A stretch of 64,000 bases of DNA from positions 61,192,501-61,256,500 of the forward strand of contig OY720349.1 of the NCBI GenBank assembly GCA_963082975.1, given 5' to 3'. Source of the DNA: Labia minor. Lineage: Eukaryota > Arthropoda > Insecta > Dermaptera > Spongiphoridae. The position numbers were made by a program, and so were the translations under genes. Positions 23,501-38,400 of the stretch are shown piece by piece. The notes under the pieces are model-generated. The model was given only the letters and a program-made list of their open reading frames with translations, did no database searches and had not been told where the DNA came from. Each line of letters opens with the position of its first letter. Position 1 is the stretch's first letter.

Positions 23501-26500
23501 AATTATTAATTAATAAAAAAAACATATTTGCTAAAGATAAATATGATACAGGGAAAGTAAAAAATTATGAAGCTGTGGTCAAATTGAGAGAATATAAATA
23601 TATATCAAAGAAACCATATAGAAGTTCTTTGCCTGATCAGAAGGAAATTGAAAAACAAGTAGAGAGGTTACAGGAGGCAGGTCTTATAGAAGAATCATCT
23701 TCCCCTTTTGCTGCTCCTGTAACAATGGCATACAAGAAGGATGAAGCTGGAAGAAAAAGGTTGTGTTGCGATTTCAGGGAATTGAATAAGTTAGTTGTAC
23801 CAGAGAGTCAACCGTTTTTAAGAATAGAAGATATAATGGTAAAAGCAGGCGATTGTTCATGGTTTTCTGCGTTGGACATAAACTCGGCTTTCTGGTCAAT
23901 TCCTGTAAGAAATAAGGATAGAGAAAAATTAGGGTTTGTCACACAAAAGGGCCATTGGCAGTGGAATGTTTTACCTTTCGGATTAAGAATCTCAAGTAGT
24001 GTGTTTCAAAGGATACTCTCAAACTTATTAAGAAGAAATAAATTAGACAGTTTTTGTGTTAACTACATTGACGATATATTAATCTTTTCAAATACATTTG
24101 AGGAACACATGAAACATATTGAGTTAGTATTGGATATGATTAAAAGAGAAGGATTCAAATTAAAATTAATAAAATGCATATTTGCAAAGAATTCTGTTAA
24201 GTATTTAGGACATATTATAGAAAAAGGGAGAATAATGCCTTACAAGGACAATCTCATAGCAATACAAAAATTTGAAACACCTAAAAGTAAGAAAAACATA
24301 AGACAATTTTTAGGAAAGGTAAATTTTTATTATAAATACATTGAAAATGCTGTGAAACTCCTGGAGCCATTACATAATCTACTAAGAAAAAATGTTAATT
24401 TCAAATGGGATTGTAAATGTGAGGAATCTTTTAAATTAATAAAAGAGTATTTATGTTCGAGTCCCATATTAAAAATATATGATGAAAAAAAAGAGGTGTT
24501 CATATACACGGATGCAAGTGGAGAAGGTTTAGGCGCCGTCTTTAAACAGCCTGATGATGATGGTTTTCTACATCCAGTTGCATATTTCTCTAAAAAGTTG
24601 AGTAATGGCCAAAAGAAAAGAAAAGCTATTTATCTAGAGTGTTTGGCTATTAAGGAAGCAATTGTTTACTGGCAACACTGGTTAATAGGAAGAAAATTTA
24701 ATATAATCTCAGATCATAAACCTTTGGAGACTTTGCGTGTGAAAGCTAGAACAGATGAACCTCTTGGGGATCTTATGCATTATTTGTCTCAGTATGATTT
24801 CAAAATCATGTATGCACCAGGATCCTCAAATGTGGAAGCAGACTCTTTGTCTCGAAATCCAGTGTTAGAAAGTTTTGAGAATGAAGAGGATGTCTTAGAA
24901 GTAGTGAATTTAGTGACAATGAATGAGATTATAGATGATCAGAAATTAAATGAGCATGAAATAAAAAAGTCAATTGACATAAATTATAAAGGTAATATTT
25001 ACTTTAAATGTACGAAGGCAAATCTTAGAATATATATATCAGAGAGATTAGGTTTGGAATTGTGCAAGAAAGTTCACAAAATTTATGGACATATTGGAGT
25101 AAAACAAATGATAAAGATAATAAGACCACAATATTATTTTAAAAAAATGGATAAAATGATTAATAATATATGTAAAAATTGTGAAATTTGCATTTTAAAT
25201 AAGTCAAGAAAGGGCAGAGTTATTGGTTTATTGTCACAACTAGGCCCAGCTAAAGAACCATATGAAATAGTTTCAATGGACACAATAGGAGGATTTGCCG
25301 GAAATGGATCTAAAAAAAAATATCTCCACTTATTGATTGATCATTTAACCAGATATATTTATGCAGTACCATCGGAGACACAATCAGCAAGGGATTATAT
25401 AAGATTAATTAAAAAAATAGAAAAGCCTAACAAAATAAAATTATTATTATGCGATCAATATAGTGCAATAAATTCTAGAGAATTTAAAAACTTTGTAAAA
25501 ATCGAAGACATAAATATAGTTTTTACGGATGTAGATTGCCCGGAATCAAATGGAATGGTTGAACGTGTAAATCAGACGATTGTGAATAGAATAAGATGTA
25601 AAATAAATGAAGGAAATAAAAGATCTTGGGTGATTGTATTAAATGAGTGCATTGAGGAATATAACAAAACAATTCATACAGTGACAGGTTTTGCTCCAAA
25701 ATATCTATTATATGGAATAAAATCAGAAATAACACCAGATAGTTTAGCGAGAGTAAGTAGTGTAAAAGAAGATAGAGAAGAAGCTATTAAAAACTCTTTA
25801 GTTAGTTTTCAAAAAAATAAAATTAATATTGACAAGAGGAGAAAGGAATTAAAATTTAAAAAAGGTGATTTAGTGTACATTGAAACAGGAAATAAGATAA
25901 ACAGAAGAAAGTTGGATCAAATACGAATGGGTCCATTTCATGTGATAGGACAATTTTCAAACTCAATATATGAAATAGACTGTAAGAAAAAAGGAAAGGA
26001 TTCCACATTAATTCATGTAAATAAGTTAATACCTTATAAATTGTAAAAAAAAAAAAAAAAAAAAATTAATTAATTTTTTTTTGTGAGGATGGGGGAGATG
26101 TAACAAAGTCACTGCTATATAGTACCCTTTAGTCACCGCCATCTGTTAGTGATATTGTTTGTATTATTTATAAGAATCAACTAACTAATTTTAGAATGGA
26201 TTAAAGACGAATATAAATTGTAATAGGATAATTTTTAATTAGAATTATTAGTTAATAATTTATATTTGGCATTTGTAAGAATTATCTGGAAGAATCAACT
26301 TTAGAATCGATTTCTTTACAGGTAATTTATATTTCTAATATTGTAAATAATCAATGTAAAAAAAAATTAATATTGAATAAAAATCTTTACAGAGAACGAA
26401 ATCGATTTAGTTACCAGAATCCCTGAACATACTTATATATATATTTGTTTCTGTAATAAATTAATTATTTTTTGAAAAATTTATTTACACAAAAACATTA

Positions 26501-29500
26501 TTTTTTTTTTTTTTGATTAAAAAATATAAGACGAGATTTAAATTTTATCCTTTCGCCCCGGGCATCGTAATATCATCTTGAGGCACCAATATAAAAAAAT
26601 GAATTGAAAAATCATGATAAGATAGGAATTGTTTCCGGATTTATTTATTTATATAAAAAATACTTGGAAATGTTTGTTGATATTTTTTCTATTGATTCCT
26701 ATGGTATTCGTATCAACAAACAAAATAATGGAATATCAACACCCACCTTGTTCGAAGAATAACATTATCGAGCAAATGTTCAATACTCGATATGCCATCA
26801 CTTCGAGGATTACAGATTCGAACGGCAAGTGCTGCTGAACATTGATGGAATTCCGTAAAACGTCTAAAAAAAAAAGAAATATTTTTTATGGATTTGATTC
26901 CAATCAAGAAAGTGAAATGAAAATATTTTCTTTCATTAAGTTCCTTACACGGAAGCAAGTTTGGGTGTTTCTTTCAAAACCCGTGAATCCAAACTTTTAA
27001 ATGGATTACTTTCGAGATCTCTAAAAGAATTTTTTTTTTTTTTTTAATCGACATAAAATTAATTCAAATTTTAAATAATATATAATTAATAAATAAACTA
27101 TACATTTTATACTTACAGAGTTTCCAGGTTTTTTAAAGAAGTGAAGGCTTTAAGAGCGATTCGGTATAATCGGTTCTCTTTAAGAAACCTGAAAAGAAAT
27201 ATTATTCATTTTATTTAGAAAAAAAAAATTTTGTTGATGACAAAAAGGAATCCCAATATTTCAAATGATGTAATTTTTAATCAAGCTTTATTTATGTATT
27301 TATACAATATTCAATTGATATATGAAACATAAGGATTCTTAATATTATATGTATCTACAAAATAAAATAAATTAGAAAAATTTAGGCTCCAGATTTTAAT
27401 ATTTGAATTTTTTTCTTTTATTTTTGATGCCATTCTCTTATAAAAATATTATTTAAGTTTATAACGTGATTCATTCCTATTTTTTAATCAATAATTTATA
27501 TGGGAAAAATAAATTTATGAGAAAATTGATAACAAATATTTACTTTGAATTAGGTGTTATACGATATATATACAATATAGTACCTGGTTCAAAAATATCC
27601 AATGAAATTCAGAAAAAAAATGTTTTTAAAATAAAAAAAAATTTATAAATAATAAATGGGTGTTAATTTGTTGAAAAATAAATAAATAAATAAAAATATT
27701 ATTAAATTGTGGAACAAATAATTACAAATATTACATAATTAAAATATAATCAATTCTTTACTTACAATGACTGAAGATTTGTTAAATTGATAAAAGTAAA
27801 ATTATCCAGTTGTTCAATTAAATTCCAATTTAAATACCTAAAACATTATAATCATTTTTTAACAATTACAAATAAGTTGACCTGTGACCAGAACCGACTG
27901 ACGGTTTGAAGTAAATTAATTTCCAGCTACAGAAACAATTTCAAATAATTTAAATGTATTTATTAATGCAATAAAAAAAAAGATATGGATTAACATAAAT
28001 ATTTTTAATTTTATTTTATTTATAATATATAAAGAGGCCATGGCTGCGACGTCATCAAGGGTTGGGTGACGTCATATAATTTTAAATTAAGAAAAAGCTA
28101 ATGCAGATGATTTTTCTCGAGGATAAAACCAATACAAAGTTCATGATTCGTGGAGATATGTAAAAATCTCCACATGTGAAATTTGGCGTGAAAACAATAC
28201 CTCCCTTACTATCGTCGGTCGGTAAAAAAGATAAATTATATAATATAATTAATTTCTTTTAATAATCGATTAATATTCGGCAAGAGCACCTGAGAGATTA
28301 GGAAATTATTCTTCTTCTTAATAAATAATCAAAATATAAAATAAAATATATAAATATATAAAATAATAAAAGAGAAAAAGTGATTAAATTTTCCAATCCT
28401 CTCCTTTCTAATCAAATCCAACGGGACAGTTGAGTGACATTTTTGAAATGAAAACTACTCACAGGCTTTACTATTACTCCTATTTTGAAAAATATTTATA
28501 ATGGGAATCGTTTTTTGGCTGTTAAGATTCTTTGTCTAATATTTACTTTGAAAATAGGTGTTATAGATTCAATTATTCTCTTTTGATAATTTATTTAAAA
28601 GATATTAATTAATGATTTCACTACATGTGCACCTAATCGTGAAGTTGAGATTCTTTTTCAATCATTCTATATATATTGTTTTTGTCTTGTACATTTTCAA
28701 TCGTTAAAAATACTTTTATTCATCTACTTAAATTCAAATATATTTTTTTCAAAATTCTACTGGATAACAATTGACGTTAATACAGTTCTTTTTCAAATCT
28801 TTTTTCATTAATTAAATTTGATTAAAATTTGGGGAAAATAATTATTTTATATTTAGCAGGATTTAAGTACATAAATGTGACTTGCATTGGCTAAAGTTAG
28901 GTTGACCATATTTCGAAAACACCAAACCGGGAATTTGTAAAAAAATTTTACCTTTTTTTTAGAGCCATATTGAATGAAAAATCGAAAATAAGAGCCAAAC
29001 TGATTGTAAGAAAACGTTCGTTGGACCAAAATATTTAAAAACCGGGACTATAGACTGTCCCGAAGACATTTTCCGGGACGCCGGGACAGAGCACCTAAAA
29101 TCGGGACAATCCCGGAAAACCGGGACGTTTGGTCACCCCAGCTATAGTAGAGCGCCGGCTTAAAAACTTCACGACTTGGAATCGAATCTCAACGAAATAA
29201 AAATTTTTTATTTGATTTTCAAATAATTTTTAATACATTAAATAGCTTTAGCAGTTTTTTATTTATACTTTTCTGATAAAATTAATGTGATAAAAAGATT
29301 TTTCTAATGGATTGTAATTGTAATAGAAAGAAAATTAATGAAAAAATAATTTAAAATTTTTTTATTAACAACTTTTAATATAATCCAAATGATTAAATTA
29401 AATATATAACTTACAAATCTTTTAATGAATATAAAGAGGAGAATGTGCCAGATTCTATCGTTTTCAAGTAATTTCCGGTTAAAGATAAAGTCTTTAAATT

Positions 29501-32500
29501 CTCTAAGGAATTAGGAAATAGATTTGAAGAGAGAGCTGTTAAGTGATTTCCGCTCAAATCCCTATAAAATAAAAAAAGAAAAAGAAATAAATTAATGATT
29601 AAAATGAAATAAATCTTAATCAAATATATTTATATATAAGTCAATATATCGATTATTAAAAAAAAACAATTTTTCAAATAATTCTGAAATAATTTTTATT
29701 TCAAAAACAAACAGGGGGTGAAGGTCAAATCAATACTTAATATTTAATATCTATTTATAACATATAAATACATAAATGTGAATATAAAGAGGAAAATGGA
29801 CCCAATTGTATAATTTTCGAATGATTTCCGTTTAATTATATACATATATATGAAACTTTATAATTAAATTAAATTAAATTAAATTAATATATATATATTA
29901 AATTAAAAATTATGCATACGTACAGAGTAATTAAATTATTCATAGGAAGAAAAATCCATTCACTAAGATTATTCAAGGAATTAAAACTAAGATCTCTGTT
30001 GAAAAAAAAAAAAATAGTTTAATAGTATTAATATAATAGACTGTATTAAATTATTATCAATTTTCTACACTTACAATTCAATTAATTGATCTAAATTAGC
30101 AAAAGCATAATTAGATATATCTTTTAATCGATTTCCTTTAAAAAATCTAAAAGAAAATTAAAGTAATATTGTTATTTGTAATATTTTTAAAAAATGTTAC
30201 ATTGAAGAGAGTGGGCCAAGTTGATACCAGCTCGTTTGTTTATGAGCCGAAGCGTTTCAACTAGTTAAGTGTTAAAACTTAAGTTATCAATAGAATATAA
30301 ATTAACACGGATGGCGAACCTTTTTCAATGTCCGTGCCACAAAATTATAAAAAATCTTTTTGAAGTAACTAACGTGCCACAAAATTAGCATTTTTTTTCT
30401 CTACCACCTGTACCCCTTTTAGCTTGAATATATAATCGAATATTTTTGTATAACTTCTAACTATCCTGTATAAAAGTGTGATAAAATAAATATTAAATAT
30501 TAAACTTTATTCCAAAAAAATAAAATGATTATTAAAAAATTTGGAATTTATTTTTGGTAAAAATATATCTTTCCTAAAATTTTTTTTTTATTTTTATTGT
30601 ATGGAAATTCTTTAATTGATTTTAGTTTGTAGTTTTTAGTTGTCGATAATGACAAAAAAGCAAAATTTATATTTGATACCGTGAACCACTTACATTTTCT
30701 TGTTTTGATAATGTTATGTTAAATTCTAGAAAAAGATTGCGATTCTGGCACTATTCTCCAACCGTCCTATGCGTAAAGTAAAGCTTGATATAAATTTTAC
30801 AAAATTAATTTTTCTTTTTTTTTAATAAATATTGATAAAATTTACAGCATATATTACATATATTAATAAGAGCATATAAGAATATTCTGGTATTAGGTGT
30901 ATTTCATCGTCTCAATCAATTTTGAGTTTATAACTGCACAATTTCCCAGACAAACAGACAAATAAAATGACAAACACGAAAAATACAAAAGTCATATTTG
31001 GGTTCCGCAGGTCATGAAGAGTAAAGGTTTGCAAAAAAATGTAAATCCTGAACAATGCTATTTGTACGTTAACAACACGCAATGACATAATCGTAGTCCA
31101 AACGGTATACAATGAGTCTATCTATCATAAATGTTTTTATACTGCGAGGGAATTCAAGCGATATTTCAGCTTAATAAAAGTATAATTTGCCGGTTTCATC
31201 TACTAAGATAGATAAATAAATATTCAGTACTTCAAATTTCATAATTTTAATTTTAATATGAATTATTCATTTTTAATTTATTTCTATTGTAAAAAGTTAT
31301 AATTATTAAAAAAATAATTTTGTCTTTATGCGTGTCATTAAATTTTTCAAGCGTGCCACTTTTGGCACGCGTGCCATAGGTTCGCCATCCCTGGTACATA
31401 TAGGTATTAAATATTTTGTTAAAAAAAAAAATAAAAAATAAAAATGTGAAATATGTATCTACTTGCCCCAGTCCCTTATCAATAATGAATATTTAATATT
31501 TGATTTAAAATTAATTTATGCAAACAGATGAATTTAATCAGTAGAATAGATTATATTGACAATTTATTTATATTTATTATATTTATATGTGTCGAAGGAT
31601 AAAAAAATAATACGAACAGTCGTTTTAATATAGCCGTTTTATTAAAAATATAATTTGGTAAATCCTGTAGCAGATTGTTTTCTAAATGTCTGAAAAGAAA
31701 TAAAAATAAGATTAATTAATTTAATTATATATTTTATTTCATTATATATTATATTTTTTTTTTAATGATTATCAAATCTAAATGGATAATATTTAAAAAA
31801 AACAAAACATGGTACGTAAATTTGGTTAACTTTAATTGAGTATCAAGATTTATTTACTTGTATATAACATCACCCCTTAAAGTTTAAGATATAAAATTAA
31901 TTTTTCTAATTCGTTAATTCGTTCCTGATTAAAATTATAATAAATCACTATAAAACTTGAAACATTAATATAATTATTAAAATACTATTTAATCAGCTAA
32001 AAGCTTTATTTCTTTTATTGGAAATTTTTTTTACAACGATATGATTAACTAAGTTATTTAGATAATTAATTTCAAAAAGTATATTAAGATTCAAAAAAAA
32101 ATAAATAAATTGAATTAATAAAAGAAAAAGCTGGAGTGTCTCCACTCGACTATCTCGCAAACTTGATTTGGATTAAATAACATAATATATTATATTTAAA
32201 TTAAATTTAATTAATTTTAAATTATAAATTAAAATTAATAAATAATATTTATTAAACCAGCGCATGTTTGGCTCTTTGTTGATGGCACCACGTCACGTGT
32301 TGGCGCGTGAGATTTGCAGTGTTAAAAAATTAATTCTGGTACTTTCAGCGATTCAATAAAGCTGAAATTCTATATATAGCAGTTTTATACAATTATTAAT
32401 CATGTGAAAAATTATCAAACATATATCTTTATTTTTACTGTCACTTTAGAAGAAAAAAAATCAAAACGTTGTAGGTAATGAGCCTCTTCCGGTTGAGCTA

Positions 32501-32597
32501 CATTTCTTAAAAGTTGATAGAAAACTATGAATTTTGAAAAATGCCCATGTACCGAATTTCATCAATCTAGCTCAAACCGTTTTTGCGTAATCTTGGT

Positions 32598-32633
<36 letters not shown>

Positions 32634-35448
32634 CTCAACCTTAGTGAAAATGATTCAGGACCCTTCAAAACGTATAAAAACATCAAAATCTCAACATCGA
32701 AAATTTTCGTGATCTCAATAGTAAGAGAGTAATAAATTTAAACTTAAAAGTCGTTAAGTGTTATTATTATTTATAAGTTCTTAAATAAATCATCATCATC
32801 ATCTTTGTTATTATCTGAACTATTACATTACCATTCTCACGAGATAGTAAAAATTAAAAATTGTTTACATTTAAAGATCTTTTATTTTTAATATAATATT
32901 GTGATAATAATAGTATTTACAAAAAATATATTGTGTTCATTTGAAAATAAACTAATCATTGTCTTTCCATAAAGGAAAACATTTTTAAAAGAATCTTTTG
33001 TGTTCAAAGGTCTTTAAAAGATCATTGGTCATTTTTCAATTATATTTTCAAATTTTGTTTTGCATTTAATAGTCATTTTCAATTCTTGTTCTGTTTAAAC
33101 CACATCTTCACTAAGTTCTCTTCGAAGTAAAGTTTTCTTCATTCTTCTAGAGTTTCTAGACCAATTATATACACGTAAGTAATCTTAATATTTAAATTTA
33201 TATTCAATTAAATTTAGTTAAATAATAAATAATCTTATTTAATATTTAATTTATTTTAAGGTACAAGCTTCCGTTTCGACATTGAAAATTACACATTCAA
33301 TTAATTATAAAAATTAATTTAAATCAATATTGTTAAAGAAGTGAAATTATTTTCCGATGCCACACAAACTAGAAACGTTAGCTTTAACAACTGTTAAAAA
33401 GAAATTAGCATGTTATTTAAATGATGCCAAACCATTTCCTTTATTAAAAAAGGCTATAGAAGATTTAGAAGAATTTTTGCCACAAAAGCTTTTTGATGAA
33501 ATTATAAAATATATATTGAATATTCATACCAAATATAATAATATTGATTTATTAATAAAAAATGGCTGGTATCACTGTATTAATGAACGAATCAAGGATT
33601 TCCGAATTTATCCGGGTATGAAATATGATACAAATCTGTTAGAAGCTTTATCCAAATGTGTGAATCTTCAATATTTAAGAATAACATATAAAAATTCGAA
33701 TTTTAATTATGAAAAACAATTTAGTACATTGATAGGAAAATTGACAAATTTAAGAATATTAATGATTGAAAATGGATCAATGGAAGTAGATTTATATGAA
33801 AAAATCTTAAATCATTGCCCACGCCTTGAAGAATTCTTTCTAATACAGTGTCAGATTTCTTTTGGAAAGCAAATCAAAAAATTTAAACAATATCGAAATA
33901 TGAAAACAATTGGATTTGATAAAGTGCAATTTACAAATAATATGTTTCATTATTTTCTTTTAGCATTTCCAAATTTAATATCACTACATATGCCCTTCTT
34001 TGAAAAATATATTAATTATATTAATTATCAAATTACAGATAACTCTTTTAAAATTAAATATTTAAATTTGAAAGAAGTTAAAATTAACAGTTTAAATCAA
34101 AAAGGTATTTATTTAATTAGCCAATATTGTCCAAATTTAGAGAATTTGAAACTTAGATGTAACAATATCACATTTACTGATTTGCCTATTAAATTTCCAA
34201 AAATAAAATCTTTTCAATTTGCATGTCCAATTACTTATGAGGCATTTCAACCTTTTCTCGTATCTTTGGATAGAAATAATTTGGAAACGCTTGTTTTAAT
34301 GGAAATGAGAGATATCGACTCCGTTGAAATTATGTACAATTTTCCAAATTTAACAAATTTAATCCTATCCGAATGTGATAATATTCGTCTAATTCCAAGA
34401 ATGAATTTTCCTAAGTTCAAGATTAACGTCCTTTGTTTATACAAATGTAAATGGCAAAATGATGAGCTTTTTCAATTTATTAATCACTGTGAGTGTCTAA
34501 TTAAATTTTATAATTTCTTATCTTATGAAAATATTGATAAATCCATTAATGCTCTGAAGTCAAATTCAGAAACGTTAGAAATTATTTATTTAAGTAAATA
34601 TGAAAAATTCGAATATAATTTAAATCTATTTAAAAAATTTAGAAAACTTACAGGTCTATATTTGCCATATGGTATTGATTACAACCGCAATGAAAATTTA
34701 ATAACCGCTTGAAATGCTTTATTATATTCTTTGGTGTATTCAAATAGTCTCTTACACAAACCAACTCATAATTATATCTAAATATTATATATTGTAATTT
34801 ATATTAAAAAATAATTTAATAATTTTTGTAATTTTTTTTATTTTATATTTAATTGTATTAACGTTCTTTTTTTTGAATACTAATATTTATTATATTCTTT
34901 GGTGTAATCAAATAGACTCTTACAAATCAACTCATAATTATATCTAAATATTATATAATTCATATTAAAAAATAATTTAATAATTTTTGTAATTTTTTTT
35001 ATTTTAATGTAATTGTATTAACGTTCTTTTTTTTGAATACTAATTTAATTTAATGTTCTTATTTATATCAATTTTATATTCATTTTTAAAATGTATTTTA
35101 GAATGTTTTTAAATGGCAAAGTTTAGAGTAAAAAAAATTTTTTTCCAAGAATTACTATAAAAACTTTTATTATATTCAATTTAAATATCTCTTTTGTAAT
35201 TTAAATAATTATATTTATTTTATAAATTACAATAAATTAAAATATTTATATAAGAATATTTGTTTATTTCCCAGACTACTCATTAATCCTTTGACTTACT
35301 CGATATTCGAAAATTAGTTAACTTATAAGATTTCTCAAAATTTTTTTGTTTAATAAAATAACTTTTATCTCTTTATACTAGCTACTTCGGCACTAAGAAC
35401 ACCTAAATTTGAACTCTGCCAACCGAAGTGGTATATATTATGCTATTA

Positions 35449-35482
<34 letters not shown>

Positions 35483-38400
35483 TTATTTCCTTTATACATT
35501 CGATGCCTTATCAAATGGAGGCCATGCCTCGGGATACATTTTTGATACATTAATTTGATATCATTATTATGGTAGGTTTCTTATTTTAATAGCAGAAGCC
35601 GTGAAGCTGAAGACCCTGTCAACATCCTCCCTTTCCAATAAATTTCTGTATGTGCCCTTTCCCTTTAGGAACCAAAAATATAATATATTATGTTATTAAA
35701 AATCTTAATGTAATCGCTTTATATTTATTTTAATTCAATCAGTACTTTAAAACCTTCATTTTTTCGTTTTCTATTTATTTTTTAATTTAATGAATTATAA
35801 GAAATTTAATTAAATAGAAAGTTATACATGTTATAACATGATACAATTAATTAAATTTAATTTTATTATTCTTTTTTATTATAATTAGATAAAGGGTATC
35901 TAATAAAATTTATGGAAATCTAAAGAAAGTATATATTTAACGGGGTATTTGTTCTATGTGCATAATGAGGAATTGCATGATCTCTATGCTTCTTCAGATA
36001 TAGTTAAAATTATAAAATCGAGAAGGCTACGGTGGGCAGGACACGTGGCTAGAATGGGAGAAGATAGAATAGCAAAAAAATATATTGGTAGGGAGACCGA
36101 GTGGGAAACGTCCACTTGCAAGACCAAGGACACGGTGGGTGGATAATGTGGGAAAGGATATAAGAGAGATGGGAGAGGATAGGGACTGGAAGGTTGTGGC
36201 TCAGAATTGGAATACTTGGAGGGGTGTGGTTTCTAGTTCCGTACAGTCACAGAGATAGATAGATATATTTGTTCTGTGTTGATATTATTCTTTTACTAAT
36301 ATTTTTTAGTATCTCAACAAAAACTTTTTCTTTATCTTGTGGCGGATTCTGGAATTCTTTGCCTCAGTATCAATATTAATTCAATCGTCCTTATCCACGG
36401 CTACCTCTGTATAACTCCTATTCTCTCCTGACTTCCTAATGTCTCTCCTTACATTTTCTGCCCTCTGCTCAATTGATCTTTTCTCAACCAAGTTTTCTGC
36501 TTGTCTTTCTTCCCATATCTACATGTTTAGTTTAATAAAAAATTCTAGGTTAATAAATATTAAAATTAAAATTAATTAAAAATATTATTTTTATATTCAT
36601 TGTTGAACATGTGTAGATAGGTTCCCTGAACCGAGGTAGATATCTAATCAACAACCAATAGCTTTAGATAAATTTTTGCCTTTCGGTGGTTCCAAGAGAG
36701 CTTTGACCCTTAAGGCCAGAGGTGGGGGGGTTTAACCGGTAAAAGTCATGCACAGAAGTACTGAATGTTCCAACTTGTATGCATGAGGGTTCATTTAATA
36801 AATTTCTATTTCATTATTCATATTATATAATATTGCTGAATATTTTTATTTTATTATCTAGTTTTGAATTTTAGATTATCTGAAAACAACTGGTATTGAC
36901 ATATCAATCATATTTTATTAAAATAATAAATCATCCAAGAATGATATAATGTATAGATAATATCTATAAATATATTACTATTAAAGTCTGGTAATAATAT
37001 ATTATAAAATACAAAATACAAACACGCATAATTTGAAATTGTCATCTAAATAAAATTAATACTATGAAGATTATTAAGAAATTACAAGATAATTAATTAG
37101 ATTTCTTAATATAATGATATCAATACAATACAATATAATAAAAAAAATCTGGAGTGTCTCCACTCGACTATCTCGCAAATTTGAATTGGATTAAATAACA
37201 TATATTAATTAAAATTAAATTAAATTAATTAAATTATAAATTAAAATTAATAAATAATATTTATTGAACCAGCGCATGTTTGGCTCTTTGTTGATGGAAC
37301 CACGTCACGTATGGGCGCGTGAGATTTGCAGTGTTAAAAAATTAATACTGGTACTTTGAGCAATTCAATCAAGCTGAAATTCTATATATAGCAGTTTTAT
37401 ACAATTATTAATCATGTGAAAAATTATCAAACATAAATCTTTATTTTTACGGTCACTTTAGAAGAAAAAAATCAAAACGTTGTAAGTAATGACCCTCTTC
37501 CGGTTGAGCTACATTTCTCAAAAGTTGATAGAAAACTATGAATTTTGAAAAATGCCCATGTACCGAATTTCATCAATCTAGCTCAAACCGTTTTTGCGTA
37601 ATCTTGGTTACATACATACACACACACAGACATTTTGCTCAACCTTAGTGAAAATGATTCAGAAACCTTCAAAACGTATAAAAACATCAAAATCTCAACA
37701 TCGAAAATTTTCGTGATCGCAATAGATAGTAAAAATCTACAAACAATCAGGTATCTTTTTTCACAATTATATTTATTGAAAATTGTTCATTGTATATCGT
37801 ACTTTCCACTATTCTTTCACATTTTTCTTAATTCAAATTTATAAAAATAACCAAATTAATTTATTAAGTGTCTATATAGAGAAACAACAACAGCTCTCAT
37901 ATGAGTTATCTCATTGCTTTCGCTGGTCCCACAAAGTCTTTGGCCAAATAAAAGATACTTTATTTCTATGCAAATTTTGTTCCCTCTTGAGAGTTTATCA
38001 CAAAATTCAAAAACAACTTCTAAAAATCACTATAATAATTTTTCTTTCTCTAATTTTATATAAAATTGAATTATGAAAAAGAAAAAAAAAAGAAAATTAA
38101 ATAATATTTACTTATTTATAATTGAAAAACATTCCAAAGTTCGAGGAGTAAACTTACAGTGATTCAAGTTGTGATCCATGTTGGTCCAAAGCACCTGATT
38201 CGAGTGATATTAAAGCGCAATGCATAAATACTAATTCACTACACAAAGGTACGGTTGCCATCAATGAGCCGGTTAAATGACCAAAATAATTTCCTGAAAA
38301 AGATCTTAAAAAAAAAGATTTCGTTGATGTTAAATTAATTGATTTTTATTAAAAGCAAGGGGTAGATTATTTTAAGAATAATTATTGTAACCTAAAAATA

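Larger units (their letters stand above)
21531..26437 (+). mobile_element. Complete Ty3/gypsy LTR retrotransposon (~4.9 kb)
   Basis: Two 339-bp LTRs (21531-21869 and 26099-26437), with no difference found by eye, flank a gag ORF and a protease-RT-RNase H-integrase ORF. Both ORFs are uninterrupted and there is no env. LTRs start TGTAACAAAG; a purine-rich tract (GAGGATGGGGGAGA) precedes the 3' LTR. Flanks are (TA)n, so the target duplication, perhaps TATATA, cannot be defined. Identical LTRs indicate recent insertion. It lies in the hinge-TM1 intron of the LGR gene, in the opposite direction to that gene. Confidence 0.95.

Noticed and set aside
30306-31393. 8-bp target duplication for the hAT element
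   Set aside because: The termini are clear, but the flanks TAAATTAA and GTACATAT do not match; the element call rests on the inverted ends alone.
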